64,000 bases of DNA from Streptomyces sp. NBC_00433. Its GTDB lineage: Bacteria > Actinomycetota > Actinomycetes > Streptomycetales > Streptomycetaceae. Below the pieces are notes generated by a model. That model worked only from the letters and a program-made list of their open reading frames with translations, made no database searches and had not been told where the DNA came from. Position numbers and translations under genes: made by a program. The stretch spans positions 496,001 to 560,000 of the forward strand of contig CP107926.1 in NCBI GenBank assembly GCA_036015235.1, in the 5' to 3' direction. This document shows, in pieces, positions 41,116 to 50,674 of the stretch; position 1 is the stretch's first letter; every line of letters starts with the position of its first letter.

Positions 41116-41793
41116 ATGAAGGTGGTGGTCTTCGGTGCCTCGGGCATGGTCGGGCACGGTGTGCTGCGCGCGTGCCTGCTGGACGACGAGGTGGCCGAGG
41201 TGGTCACGGTCGGGCGCGGCCCGCTGGGCATCGCGCACCCCAAGCTGCGCGAGGTCGCCCACGCGGACTTCACCGACCTGTCCGCGATCGCCGGCGAGCT
41301 GACCGGCGCCGACGCCTGCTTCTACTGCCTGGGGGTCTCCACCGCCGGGCACACCGCCGAGGTCTACCAGCGGGTCAGTCACGACTTCCCACTGGCCGCC
41401 GCCCGCCTGATGGCGGCCGGCAATCCCGAGCTGACCTTCACCTACGTCTCGGGCGCCGGCACCGACAGCACCGAGCAGGGCCGGGTGGCCTGGGCCAGGG
41501 TCAAGGGCGGCACCGAGAACGCGCTGCTGGCGATGGACATGCGGGCGTACATGTTCCGCCCGGGCTGGATCCGGCCGATGCACGGCGCGGTCTCCCGCAC
41601 CCGGACCTACCGGGTCATCTACCGGCTGACGTCCTGGCTCTACCCGCTGGCGCACCGGGTCGCGCCGGACCAGGTCACCACCACCGAGGTGCTCGGCCGC
41701 TCCATGCTCGGCGTCGTACGCCTGGAGGGCGGCGGGCCGCACATCCTGTCGACGGCGGACATCAACCGGCTCGGCGCCCCCGGCGCGGCCTGA
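41116..41793 (+). CDS. NAD-dependent epimerase-like protein
   Basis: The 225-residue protein has the GxxGxxG motif in VVVFGASGMVGHGVLRACLL and the conserved YVSGAGTDSTEQGRVAWARV plus KGGTENALL, which matches a small SDR group often annotated as epimerase or oxidoreductase. The substrate is unknown. ATG 41116 directly precedes the motif. It is 86 bp from the upstream related gene and 73 bp before the HAD/GH65 pair. Confidence 0.8.
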   Translation: MKVVVFGASGMVGHGVLRACLLDDEVAEVVTVGRGPLGIAHPKLREVAHADFTDLSAIAGELTGADACFYCLGVSTAGHTAEVYQRVSHDFPLAAARLMAAGNPELTFTYVSGAGTDSTEQGRVAWARVKGGTENALLAMDMRAYMFRPGWIRPMHGAVSRTRTYRVIYRLTSWLYPLAHRVAPDQVTTTEVLGRSMLGVVRLEGGGPHILSTADINRLGAPGAA

Positions 41794-41866
41794 CCCGTTC
41801 GGCGAGTCGGGCGGACTTCCGGGCGGGCGGACATACCCGGGGGGTGATGGGGGCACAAGCAGCGTC

Positions 41867-42610
41867 ATGAGTGAGATCGGCCTGCCCAGCGGTATCCGCG
41901 CCTGCCTCTTCGACCTCGACGGGGTCCTGACTCCGACAGCGCTGGTGCACGCCGCCGCGTGGAAGCAGACCTTCGACGACTTCCTGCGCCACCTCGAAGG
42001 CCCGGAATTCCAGCCCTTCGACGCGACCGCCGACTACGACGAGTACGTGGACGGCCGGCCGCGCGCCGACGGGGTGCGCACCTTCCTGGCCTCGCGCGGC
42101 ATCGAGCTGCCCGAGGGCGACGAGGACGACCCGCCCGACCACGACACGGTGCACGGCCTGGGCAACCGCAAGAACGTCGTCGTGCTGGAGAAGATCCACC
42201 AGGACGGGGTCAAGCCCTACCCCGGCTCGGTGCGCTTCGTGGAGGCGGTGCGGGCCGCGGGGCTGCGCACCGCCGTGGTGTCCTCCAGCGCCAACTGCCG
42301 CGACGTGCTGGTGGCCGCGGGGATCGAGCAGCTGATCGACGTGCGGATCGACGGGCTGGTCGCGCGGGAGCGGGGCCTGCGCGGCAAACCGAAGCCCGAC
42401 ACGTATCTGGAGGCGGCGAGCGACCTGGGCTTCGGCCCCGGTGAGGCCGCGGTCTTCGAGGACGCGCTGGTCGGCATGGACGCCGGGCGGGCCGGGCGGT
42501 TCGGCTACGTGGTGGGCGTGGACCGCACCGGGCAGGCCGACGAACTGCGGCGGCACGGCGCCGACACGGTGGTGTCCGACCTGGCCGACCTGCTGGGGGC
42601 CACCGCGTGA
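41867..42610 (+). CDS. HAD family beta-phosphoglucomutase-like enzyme
   Basis: The 247-residue protein carries HAD motif I ACLFDLDGVLTPTALVHAAA, motif II TAVVSSSANC, the motif III lysine in LRGKPKPDTYLEAA and motif IV VFEDALVGMDAG. It overlaps the GH65 gene by 4 bp (GTGA). In sugar catabolism, GH65 phosphorylases release beta-glucose 1-phosphate, which beta-phosphoglucomutase turns into glucose 6-phosphate; the coupling strongly supports that role. ATG 41867 is used. Confidence 0.88.
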   Translation: MSEIGLPSGIRACLFDLDGVLTPTALVHAAAWKQTFDDFLRHLEGPEFQPFDATADYDEYVDGRPRADGVRTFLASRGIELPEGDEDDPPDHDTVHGLGNRKNVVVLEKIHQDGVKPYPGSVRFVEAVRAAGLRTAVVSSSANCRDVLVAAGIEQLIDVRIDGLVARERGLRGKPKPDTYLEAASDLGFGPGEAAVFEDALVGMDAGRAGRFGYVVGVDRTGQADELRRHGADTVVSDLADLLGATA

Positions 42611-44967
42611 TCACCGACCCGGCCTTCGAGGTCTCGCCCTGGTCGCTGCGCGAGTCGGTGCTGAACCTGGACCTGCTGCCGCAGAGCGAGTCGGTCTTCG
42701 CGCTGTCCAACGGTCACATCGGCTGGCGCGGCAACCTCGACGAGGGCGAGCCCAACGGCCTGCCGGGCACCTACCTCAACGGGCTGTACGAGCTGCACCC
42801 GCTGCCGTACGCGGAGGCCGGCTTCGGCTACCCGGAGTCCGGTCAGACCGTCATCAACGTCACCAACGGCAAGCTCATCAGGCTGCTGGTGGACGACGAG
42901 CCGTTCGACCTGCGCTACGGCACGGTCCGCCGCCACGAGCGGGAGCTGGACCTGCGGGCCGGGGTGCTGCGCCGGGTCTGCGAGTGGGTGTCGCCGGCCG
43001 GGCGGGCGGTACGGGTGACCTCCACCCGGATGGTGTCCTTCCAGCAGCGGGCGGTCGCCGCCATCGCCTACGAGGTCGAGCCACTGGACGGCGAGGTGCG
43101 GGTGGTGGTGCAGTCGGAGCTGGCCGCCAACGAGGACGTGCCGCACTCCGCGGGCGACCCGCGGGTGTCGGCCGCGCTGGACTCGCCGCTGCGGGCCGAG
43201 GAGCACTACGCGGCGGGCACCAGGCTGCGACTAGTGCACTCCACCACCCGCAGCCGGCTGCGGGTGGCGGTGGCCGCCGACCACCGGATCGACGGTCCGG
43301 ACAGCACCCAGGTATCGGCGGAGTCCGACGACGACGTGAGCCGGCTGACCGTGACGTCGGTGGTCAAGGCGGGCCAGCGGTTGCGGCTGGAGAAGTTCGT
43401 CGCCTACGGCTGGTCGGCCACCCGCTCGCTGCCCGCGCTGCGCGACCAGGCGGACGCGGCGCTGGTGGGCGCCAGGGACACCGGCTGGCAGGGCCTGCTC
43501 GACCAGCAGCAGGCGTATCTGGACGACTTCTGGGAGCGGGCCGACGTCGAGGTCGACGGCGACACCGAGATCCAGCAGGCGGTGCGCTTCGCGCTCTTCC
43601 ACGTCCTCCAGGTCGGCGCCAGGGCCGAGGAGCGGGCCATCCCCGCCAAGGGCCTGACAGGGTCCGGCTACGACGGCCACTCCTTCTGGGACGCCGAGAC
43701 CTTCGTGCTGCCGCTGCTGAGCTTCACCTCGCCGCGGGCCGCCGCCGAGGTGCTGCGCTGGCGGTACAACATGCTGCCGGTCGCGCAGGAGCGGGCCCGC
43801 CAGCTGGGCCTGGCCGGCGCCACCTTCCCGTGGCGGACCATCAACGGCGACGAGGCGTCGAGCTACTGGCCGGCCGGCACCGCCGCCTTCCACATCAACG
43901 CCGACATCGCCGACGCCGCGGTCCGCTACGTCGCCATCACCGGCGACCAGGCCTTCGAGCGCGACACCGGTCTTGAACTGCTGGTGGAGACCGCCAGGTT
44001 GTGGCGCTCGCTGGGACACCACGACCACGCGGGCACCTTCCACATCGACGGCGTCACCGGTCCCGACGAATACAGTGCGATCGGCGACGACAACGCCTTC
44101 ACCAACCTGATGGCGCAGGCGAACCTGACCTCGGCGGCGGACGCGGCGGAAAGGCACCCGCGGCACGCGGCGACGCTCGGCGTCACCGACGAGGAGACGG
44201 CCGCGTGGCGGGACGCGGCGGCCGCGATGGCGCTGCCCTTCGACGAGGACCTCGGGGTGCACGAGCAGTCCAAGGGCTACTGCCGGCGCCAGACCTGGGA
44301 CTTCGAGAACACCGACGCCGACCACTACCCGCTGATGCTGCATTACCCCTACTTCGACCTCTACCGCAAGCAGGTGGTCAAGCAGGCCGACCTGGTGCTG
44401 GCGATGTATCTGCGCGGCGACGCCTTCACAGCCGAGCAGAAGGCCCGCAACTTCGCCTACTACGAGCCGCTGACGGTGCGCGACTCGTCGCTCTCCGCCT
44501 ACTGCCAGTCGGTGATCGCCGCCGAGGTCGGGCATCTTCAACTGGCCTACGACTACCTCGGCGAGACCGCGATGATCGACCTGGAGGACCTGGAGAACAA
44601 CGCCCGCGACGGGCTGCACATCGCCGCGCTGGCCGGCACCTGGACCGCGCTGGTGGCCGGGTTCGGCGGGATGCGGCTCTTCGACGGCGACGCGATCCGC
44701 TTCGCGCCCCGGCTGCCCGACGCGCTCAGCCGGATCGCCTTCCGGCTGCTCTTCCGCGGCCGGCGGCTGCGGGTGGAGGTCCGCAGGAAGACCGCGACCT
44801 ACACCCTGGCCGACGGTGAGCCGCTCGAAGTCCTGCACTACGAGGAGCCGTTCACCCTGACCACCGAGCGGCCCGTGGAACGCGAACTGCCCTGCGTCAC
44901 GCACCGGCCCTCGCCGGACCAGCCGCCGAGCCGGTCCCCGCTGCGCCGCTCGCAGCACCTGAAGTAG
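42607..44967 (+). CDS. GH65 family disaccharide phosphorylase
   Basis: The 786-residue protein shows the N-terminal beta-sandwich (LSNGHIGWRGNLDEGEPNGL), the (alpha/alpha)6 barrel with IPAKGLTGSGYDGHSFWDAE, the catalytic acid in FHIDGVTGPDEYS (about residue 486) and the phosphate-pocket region (NLTSAADAAERH to QTWDFENTDADHYPLM). GH65 members phosphorolyse maltose, trehalose, kojibiose or nigerose; the pairing with a beta-phosphoglucomutase-like HAD enzyme fits maltose or trehalose use. It lacks a signal peptide and is cytosolic. A weak hairpin (arms 44967-44973 and 44981-44987) follows the stop. Confidence 0.92.
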   Translation: MITDPAFEVSPWSLRESVLNLDLLPQSESVFALSNGHIGWRGNLDEGEPNGLPGTYLNGLYELHPLPYAEAGFGYPESGQTVINVTNGKLIRLLVDDEPFDLRYGTVRRHERELDLRAGVLRRVCEWVSPAGRAVRVTSTRMVSFQQRAVAAIAYEVEPLDGEVRVVVQSELAANEDVPHSAGDPRVSAALDSPLRAEEHYAAGTRLRLVHSTTRSRLRVAVAADHRIDGPDSTQVSAESDDDVSRLTVTSVVKAGQRLRLEKFVAYGWSATRSLPALRDQADAALVGARDTGWQGLLDQQQAYLDDFWERADVEVDGDTEIQQAVRFALFHVLQVGARAEERAIPAKGLTGSGYDGHSFWDAETFVLPLLSFTSPRAAAEVLRWRYNMLPVAQERARQLGLAGATFPWRTINGDEASSYWPAGTAAFHINADIADAAVRYVAITGDQAFERDTGLELLVETARLWRSLGHHDHAGTFHIDGVTGPDEYSAIGDDNAFTNLMAQANLTSAADAAERHPRHAATLGVTDEETAAWRDAAAAMALPFDEDLGVHEQSKGYCRRQTWDFENTDADHYPLMLHYPYFDLYRKQVVKQADLVLAMYLRGDAFTAEQKARNFAYYEPLTVRDSSLSAYCQSVIAAEVGHLQLAYDYLGETAMIDLEDLENNARDGLHIAALAGTWTALVAGFGGMRLFDGDAIRFAPRLPDALSRIAFRLLFRGRRLRVEVRRKTATYTLADGEPLEVLHYEEPFTLTTERPVERELPCVTHRPSPDQPPSRSPLRRSQHLK

Positions 44968-45026
44968 CCGGGCACCTCCGGCCCGGCGAAGCAGTGACGC
45001 GGGACGGGCCGGGCTGACAGACTGAT

Positions 45027-46433
45027 GTGGTGCGCGACTTCGACATTCTGGTGATCGGTTCCGGCCCCGGCGGGCAGAAGGCCGCCATCGCCGCGGCCAA
45101 ACTCGGACGGCGCGCGGCCCTGGTGGACCGCGGCGACCGGCTCGGCGGGGTGTCGCTGCACACCGGCACCATCCCGTCCAAGACGCTGCGTGAGGCGGTG
45201 CTCTACCTCACCGGGCTCAACCAGCGCGATCTGTACGGGCAGAGCTACCGGTTGAAGGAGGACATCACCGTCGCCGACCTGACGGCCAGGACCCAGCACG
45301 TGGTCGGCCGCGAGGTGGACGTGGTCCGCAACCAGCTGTCCCGCAACCGGATCACGGTGCTCGACGGCACCGGGCGCTTCCTCGACGAGCACACCGTGGC
45401 CGTCACCGGCCCCGGCGGCCAGGAGCGGGTGCTGACCGCCGACCACATCGTGATAGCCACCGGCACCAGGCCGGCCCGCCCGGCGACCGTCGAGTTCGAC
45501 GACCGTACGGTGATGGACTCCGACAGCGTGCTCAACATGGAGCGGGTGCCGCGCTCGATGGTGATCGTCGGGGCCGGGGTGATCGGCATGGAGTACGCCT
45601 CGATGTTCGCCGCCCTGGGCAGCAGGATCACGGTGGTCGAACAGCGCGACGCGATGCTGGACTTCTGCGACGCGGAGATCGTCGAGGCGCTGAAATACCA
45701 CCTGCGGGACCTGGCGGTGACCTTCCGCTTCGGTGAGACGGTGGCGGCCGTCGAGCGGCACGAGCGCGGCACCCTCACCGTGCTGGCCAGCGGCAAGAAG
45801 ATCGCGGCCGACGCGGTGATGTACTCGGCGGGCCGGCAGGGCCTCACCGACGGGCTCGGCCTGGACAAGGCGGGTCTGAGCGCGGACAAGCGCGGCCGCA
45901 TCACGGTGGACGGCAACTACCGCACGGCCGTACCGCACATCTACGCGGTCGGCGACGTCATAGGCTTCCCGGCGCTGGCGGCGACCTCGATGGAGCAGGG
46001 CCGGTGTGCGGCCTACCACGCCTTCGGCGAGCCGGCGCGCGGCTTGCAGGACCTGCAGCCGATCGGCATCTACACCATTCCGGAGATCAGCTTCATCGGG
46101 CGCACCGAGGACCAGCTCACCGAGGCCTCCGTGCCCTTCGAGGTGGGCGTCTCCCGCTACCGGGAGCTGGCCCGCGGCCAGATCATCGGCGACGCGCACG
46201 GCATGCTCAAGCTGCTGGTCTCGCCCGAGGACCGCAAGCTGCTCGGCGTGCACTGCTTCGGCACCGGGGCGACCGAGCTGATCCACATCGGGCACGCGGT
46301 GATGGGGTGCGGCGGCACCGTGGACTACCTGGTGGACGCGGTCTTCAACTACCCGACGCTGGCCGAGTCGTACAAGATCGCGGCGCTGGACGTCACGAAC
46401 CGGATCCGGCAGATCGACCGGCTCGGCGACTGA
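45027..46433 (+). CDS. sthA: Soluble (Si-specific) NAD(P)+ transhydrogenase
   Basis: The 468-residue flavoprotein has FAD fold [20 protein letters not shown] and a second fold [20 protein letters not shown]. The redox-active CxxxxC of lipoamide dehydrogenases is replaced by [20 protein letters not shown], which is diagnostic for soluble transhydrogenase, and the C-terminal dimer interface [19 protein letters not shown] is present. It exchanges electrons between NADH and NADPH, balancing cofactors when sugar catabolism changes. Start is GTG 45027 or GTG 45030. Confidence 0.93.
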   Translation: MVRDFDILVIGSGPGGQKAAIAAAKLGRRAALVDRGDRLGGVSLHTGTIPSKTLREAVLYLTGLNQRDLYGQSYRLKEDITVADLTARTQHVVGREVDVVRNQLSRNRITVLDGTGRFLDEHTVAVTGPGGQERVLTADHIVIATGTRPARPATVEFDDRTVMDSDSVLNMERVPRSMVIVGAGVIGMEYASMFAALGSRITVVEQRDAMLDFCDAEIVEALKYHLRDLAVTFRFGETVAAVERHERGTLTVLASGKKIAADAVMYSAGRQGLTDGLGLDKAGLSADKRGRITVDGNYRTAVPHIYAVGDVIGFPALAATSMEQGRCAAYHAFGEPARGLQDLQPIGIYTIPEISFIGRTEDQLTEASVPFEVGVSRYRELARGQIIGDAHGMLKLLVSPEDRKLLGVHCFGTGATELIHIGHAVMGCGGTVDYLVDAVFNYPTLAESYKIAALDVTNRIRQIDRLGD

Positions 46434-46480
46434 CCCGCGGCGCCGCGGGGGCGACCGAACTCCCGTTCCTGACCGGGGCA

Positions 46481-46509
46481 TTGACAAGCGGCATCGCCGT
46501 GCCAAATAT
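46481..46509 (+). promoter_or_regulatory. Promoter of the secreted glycosidase gene
   Basis: TTGACA at 46481-46486 and AAATAT at 46504-46509 are separated by 17 bp, a good match to the housekeeping consensus. The predicted start of transcription falls in the CebR box that follows immediately. Confidence 0.7.
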
Positions 46510-46522
46510 GGGAGCGCTCCCA
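46509..46522. promoter_or_regulatory. CebR operator
   Basis: TGGGAGCGCTCCCA is an exact 14-bp palindrome identical to the published Streptomyces CebR box, which represses cellulose-related genes until cellobiose or cellotriose binds CebR. It overlaps the -10 end and the predicted transcription start, an ideal repressor position. Confidence 0.92.
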
Positions 46523-46570
46523 CGCACTCGCACACCCCCCACGTCCCGCCTCGCGAAGGTGAGAACTCCC

Positions 46571-48661
46571 GTGCGCCCAGGCACTTCGATCAGCTCGGCC
46601 CCTCTGCGCAGACGGCTCGCCGCCTGCGCCTCCGTCGTGGCACTCGGCGCCGCGCTGCTGGCCGGCGGCGGGACCGCCCTGGCCGACGACCCGGGCGCGC
46701 CGGCGCCCTCCGCGGTGGACGTCACGGTGAACGCCAACGAGGGGCAGGGCACCATCCCCGGCACCGCCTACGGCCTCAACAGCGCGGTGTGGGATGCGCA
46801 GATGAACGTGCCGGAGGTGCAGAACCTGCTCTCGGCGGCGAACATCGGCATGTTGCGCTATCCCGGCGGCTCCTACGGCGACATCTACCACTGGCAGGAC
46901 AACACCGCGCCGGGCGGCTACGTGGCGCCCGGCACCGACTTCGACGCCTTCATGGGCACCGTCAAGAAGATCGGCGCCCAGCCGATCCTGATCGCCAACT
47001 ACGGCTCGGGCACTCCGCAGGAGGCCGCCGACTGGGTGCGCTACTCCAACGTCACCAAGCACTACGGCGCCCGATACTGGGAGGTCGGCAACGAGCTGTA
47101 CGGCAACGGCCATTACGGCAGCGGCTGGGAGACCGACAACCACGCCGACACCTCCCCCACCGCCTACGCGCACAACGTCGCCGACTACGCCGCCGCGATG
47201 AAGGCGGTCGACCCCTCGGTGAAGGTCGGCGCGGTCCTGACGCTGCCCGGCAACTGGCCTGACGGGGTGATGGGCGCCGGGGAGACCGCCGACTGGAACC
47301 ACACGGTCATCCCGCTGATCGCCGGCAAGGCCGACTTCGTCATCGTGCACTGGTACCCGGGCGGCTCCGACGCGGCGGGCATGCTGGGCACCCCCGACCA
47401 GCTGGCGGGTGAACTCGCGCAGCTGCACGACCAGTTGGACGCGGCCGGGGTGGGCGCCATGCCGATCGCGCTGACCGAGCTGAATTCCAACGTCTTCGAG
47501 GACACCCAGCCCAACGCGCTCTTCGGCGCCGACGCGTATCTCACCGCGCTGCAGAACGGCGTCTTCACCGTCGACTGGTGGGACACCCACAACGGCCCCA
47601 CCAGCATCAGCACCGCCCCGGACGGCGCCACCGACTACAACGACTACGGCATCCTGTCCAGCGGCACCTGCGTCGGCACGGTGTGCGAGCCGCCGATGAA
47701 CACCCCCTTCGCGCCCTACCACGCGATCTCGATGCTCAGCCATCTCGGCACACCCGGCGACCAGTTGATCGCGGCGGCCAGCGGCAGCCGGCTGGTGGCC
47801 GCGCACGCGGTGCACCGGGCGAACGGCGACCTGAGCGTGATGCTGATCAACAAGGACCCGGCCGCCGCCCAGACCGTCGCGCTGCACTACGCCGGCTTCA
47901 CCCCGGACGGCTCGGCCGCGACCGTGGACACCTTCCGCGACCAGGCCGCCTCGATCGACAGCACGACCGCGGCCAACACCGGGACCTGGACCCTGCCGCC
48001 GTACTCGATCACCACCGTGACCGTGCACCCGAGGACCGGCACGGCCTCCGCGCTGACCGCGCCCGGCGCCCCCAAGGTCACCGCCGCGGGCGCCACCAGC
48101 GCCACCGTCAGCTGGACGCCGTCGAGCGGCGGCAAGGTCGACCGCTACGAGGTCTACCGGCAGCTCGGCGGCGTCAGCGAGCTGCTGGCCAGCAGCACCG
48201 GCACCTCGGCGACCGTCCCCAACCTCACCCCGGGCAGCACCTTCACCTGGAACATCCTGGCCAGGGACTCCGCCGGCAGGCTCTCCCGCCCCTCGGACCC
48301 GGTCACCGTACGCACCGGGACCCCGCAGAACGCGCCCTGCAAGGTCTCCTACGACCTGACCGCCGGCTGGGGCAACGGTTTCAACGCCAATGTGACGGTC
48401 ACCAACACCAGCCCCAACCCGATCACCGGCTGGACGCTGGCCTTCTCCTTCCCCAGCAGCGGCGAGTCGGTCAGCGGTTTCTGGAACGCCAACCTGCACC
48501 TCGATGGCACCCACGTGGTGGCGACCCCGGTGGACTGGAACGGCACGCTGGCCGCGAACGGCGGGAACTCGGCGACCTTCGGCTTCACCGGCGCCAACAA
48601 CGGCGCCTACCAGGACCCGACGGTCTTCACCCTCAACGGGGCGGTCTGCACCACCGTGTGA
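46571..48661 (+). CDS. Secreted glycoside hydrolase with FN3 and CBM2 modules
   Basis: The 696-residue protein has a signal peptide (CASVVALGAALLAGGGTALA), a catalytic (beta/alpha)8 domain (about 45-490) related to arabinofuranosidase/GH39-GH51-type clan A enzymes (MLRYPGGSYGDIYHWQDN; acid/base Glu in YWEVGNELYG; likely nucleophile in ALTELNSNVF), a fibronectin III domain (about 495-590) and a C-terminal family 2 carbohydrate-binding module (about 595-696; GWGNGFNANVTVTNTSPNPI, two cysteines). GTG 46571 follows GGTGAG by seven bases. A CebR box controls the promoter, so it probably acts on plant cell wall material and belongs to the cellulose regulon. The exact glycosidic bond is not certain. 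Confidence 0.85.
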   Translation: MRPGTSISSAPLRRRLAACASVVALGAALLAGGGTALADDPGAPAPSAVDVTVNANEGQGTIPGTAYGLNSAVWDAQMNVPEVQNLLSAANIGMLRYPGGSYGDIYHWQDNTAPGGYVAPGTDFDAFMGTVKKIGAQPILIANYGSGTPQEAADWVRYSNVTKHYGARYWEVGNELYGNGHYGSGWETDNHADTSPTAYAHNVADYAAAMKAVDPSVKVGAVLTLPGNWPDGVMGAGETADWNHTVIPLIAGKADFVIVHWYPGGSDAAGMLGTPDQLAGELAQLHDQLDAAGVGAMPIALTELNSNVFEDTQPNALFGADAYLTALQNGVFTVDWWDTHNGPTSISTAPDGATDYNDYGILSSGTCVGTVCEPPMNTPFAPYHAISMLSHLGTPGDQLIAAASGSRLVAAHAVHRANGDLSVMLINKDPAAAQTVALHYAGFTPDGSAATVDTFRDQAASIDSTTAANTGTWTLPPYSITTVTVHPRTGTASALTAPGAPKVTAAGATSATVSWTPSSGGKVDRYEVYRQLGGVSELLASSTGTSATVPNLTPGSTFTWNILARDSAGRLSRPSDPVTVRTGTPQNAPCKVSYDLTAGWGNGFNANVTVTNTSPNPITGWTLAFSFPSSGESVSGFWNANLHLDGTHVVATPVDWNGTLAANGGNSATFGFTGANNGAYQDPTVFTLNGAVCTTV

Positions 48662-48679
48662 CCGCGCCCCCTCGAACCG

Positions 48680-48722
48680 CCTGCCGCACCCGGTGCCTGT
48701 CAGGGGCACCGGGCGCGGCAGG
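48680..48722. terminator. Bidirectional hairpin terminator
   Basis: Arms 48680-48697 and 48705-48722 pair at 17 of 18 positions with a seven-base loop, between the convergent glycosidase and PHP genes. Confidence 0.88.
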
Positions 48723-48727
48723 CCCGC

Positions 48728-49765
48728 TCAGCCCTCCGCGGCGCCGGGCGGGACCTGCCGGGTCGCGGTCCAGCCCAGCAGGTCCTCCGCGCTCCAGGTG
48801 TTGACGATCCGCCCGGCCGGGATGCCGGCCTCCTCGGCGCGGGCGCAGCCGTAGACCTGCCAGTCCAGCTGGCCTGGCGCGTGGGCGTCGCTGTCGATCG
48901 CGAAGAGGGTGCCTGCGTCCCTGGCCATGGCCAGCAGGCGGCGCGGCGGGTCGAGGCGCTTGGGACTGCTGTTGATCTCCACGGCGGTGCCCGCCGCGGC
49001 GCACGCGGCGAAGACGGCCCCGGCGTCGTAGGTCGACTCGGGCCGCTCGCGGTCGCCGATGAGCCGCCCGGTGCAGTGGCCGAGCACGTCGACCAGCGGG
49101 TTGCCGACCGCGGCGAGCAGCCGCCGGGTGAAGGCGGGGGCGGGCATCCGCAGTTCGGAGTGGGCCGAGGCGACGACGAGATCCAGCCGGTCGAGCAGCT
49201 CGTCCTCCTGGTCGAGCGACCCGTCCGAGAGGATGTCGCACTCGATGCCGGTGAGCAGCCGGAAGGGCGCGAGGCGGGTGTTCAGCTCCGCGACCGCGTC
49301 CAGTTGGCGGCGCAGCCGCTCGGCCGTCAGGCCGTGGGCGATCCGCAGCCGCGGCGAGTGGTCGGTGAGCACCGCCCACCGGTGTCCCGCGTCCCGGGCG
49401 GCGAGCGCCATCGCCTCGATCGGGCTGCCGCCGTCGGACCAGTCGGAGTGCAGGTGGCAGTCGCCGCGCAGGGCCGCGCGCAGGGTGGCGCCACCCTCGG
49501 TGAGCGGGCCGCCGCTGTCCCTCTCCAGGTCCGCCAGATAGCCGGGGGTGCGGCCGGCGGCGACCTCGGTGAGGACCTTGCCCGTGGTGGATCCGATGCC
49601 CTTGAGGTCGCTGAAGCGGCCGCTCGCCGCCCGCCTTTCGAGGTCGGCGGGCGGCAGCGCGGACAGCGCCGCGGCGGCGTTGCGGAAGGCCCGGACACGG
49701 TAGACGGGCGCGTCGGCGCGTTCCAGCAGGAAGGCGATCCGCTCCAGTGCCTCGATCGGCTCCAT
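48728..49765 (-). CDS. PHP domain hydrolase with HhH (PolX-like) N-terminus
   Basis: The 345-residue protein combines an N-terminal helical/HhH region (YRVRAFRNAAAALSALP, DLKGIGSTTGKVLTEV), as at the start of family X DNA polymerases, with a C-terminal PHP phosphoesterase domain (GDCHLHSDWSDGGSPIEAM, AVLTDHS, ASAHSELRMP, AIDSDAHA). The nucleotidyltransferase core of PolX is missing. PHP domains bind three metals and cleave phosphomonoesters or nucleic-acid ends, so a DNA-repair phosphatase/nuclease role is plausible. ATG 49765 is used. Confidence 0.85.
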   Translation of the reverse strand: MEPIEALERIAFLLERADAPVYRVRAFRNAAAALSALPPADLERRAASGRFSDLKGIGSTTGKVLTEVAAGRTPGYLADLERDSGGPLTEGGATLRAALRGDCHLHSDWSDGGSPIEAMALAARDAGHRWAVLTDHSPRLRIAHGLTAERLRRQLDAVAELNTRLAPFRLLTGIECDILSDGSLDQEDELLDRLDLVVASAHSELRMPAPAFTRRLLAAVGNPLVDVLGHCTGRLIGDRERPESTYDAGAVFAACAAAGTAVEINSSPKRLDPPRRLLAMARDAGTLFAIDSDAHAPGQLDWQVYGCARAEEAGIPAGRIVNTWSAEDLLGWTATRQVPPGAAEG

Positions 49766-49833
49766 GCAGACCCGTTTCCCGCTCGGGGATGCCGCGTAAC
49801 GCCGGCGCCGCCCGGGTCACACGTTCGCGGCGG

Positions 49834-50664
49834 TCACACGTTCGGGACGTGCAGAGCGTCCCAGGTCTCCGCACCGGGCGGCCACTTCAGGGCGGAGCCG
49901 GTCCAGCCTTTGTGGTGCGCGGTGTTGTACTTGCGCTGCCAGGCCTCGTAGGAGGCCACGTCGCCGGAGCCGATGACGTCCTTGTTCGCGGTGCTGGTGT
50001 AGTGGTTGCAGCTGGCGGCGACCAGCCGGTCGTGCATGGCGGCCACGATCGGCGAGCGGCGCCCGGCGGTGAACCAGCCGGCGCCCGGGAAGGGCTCGTA
50101 GCGCGGTGCGGGGCCCTTGCCCGCCCAGCTGCGCAGGGCGCCCGGGCTGGCGAAATTCCCGACGTTGCGGTCCAGGCCGCCGGCCGAGCTGTACTGGTGG
50201 AAGAGCCACGGGTGCTCGACCCTCGGATGGCCCTCGGGCGCCGAGGGGTCGGCGATCCACAGTCCGTCGGCGCAGAACGACGTGCTGTCGCGGTGCAGCC
50301 AGAAGTCCCGGTTGCAGTAGAGGACGACCCGGTGCTCGGGCGCCTTGGCCTGCACGTGCCGCAGCCAGGCGTCCTTGTCGGCGCCCGGCACCCCGGTGTC
50401 CTCCCAGTCGAAGGCCAGCACGTCGCCGGCCCTGGCACCGCAGTGCGCGAGGAAGTAGTCGGCCTGCGCGGTCATCGAGCCGGACCGGGCGAAGTGGTAG
50501 TGGCCGACGACCAGGCCGTGCGCGCGCCCCGTGGCGATCTGGGCGGGGTGCTTGGGGTTGACGTAGGAGGTGCCCTCGGTGGCCTTGACCATCACGAAGT
50601 CCAGGCCGGTGGTGCTGTAGTCGCTGCTCTGGTAGGAGGCGATATCGATTCCGTCGACCGTCAC
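49834..50664 (-). CDS. GH25 muramidase (lysozyme-like)
   Basis: The 276-residue protein has a GH25 barrel (about 1-185) beginning MTVDGIDIASYQSSDYSTTG, with FVMVKATEGTSYVNP, the catalytic acidic pair in LAFDWEDTGVPG and LWIADPSAP. A C-terminal domain (about 195-276; PFPGAGWFTAGRRSPIVAAM, DVASYEAWQRKYNTAHHKGW) resembles peptidoglycan-binding segments of phage lysins. No signal peptide is present, so it needs a holin-like or other route, or acts on lysis. It is 10 bp from the upstream DUF4232 lipoprotein gene on the same strand, so the two are likely co-transcribed. Confidence 0.85.
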   Translation of the reverse strand: MTVDGIDIASYQSSDYSTTGLDFVMVKATEGTSYVNPKHPAQIATGRAHGLVVGHYHFARSGSMTAQADYFLAHCGARAGDVLAFDWEDTGVPGADKDAWLRHVQAKAPEHRVVLYCNRDFWLHRDSTSFCADGLWIADPSAPEGHPRVEHPWLFHQYSSAGGLDRNVGNFASPGALRSWAGKGPAPRYEPFPGAGWFTAGRRSPIVAAMHDRLVAASCNHYTSTANKDVIGSGDVASYEAWQRKYNTAHHKGWTGSALKWPPGAETWDALHVPNV

Positions 50665-50674
50665 GGCGGTCCTC

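Noticed and set aside
49815..49844. Two copies of GGTCACACGTTCG, 17 bp apart, at the end of the GH25 gene
   Set aside because: The repeat just duplicates the last codons and the stop; it is short, not palindromic, and has no evident function.
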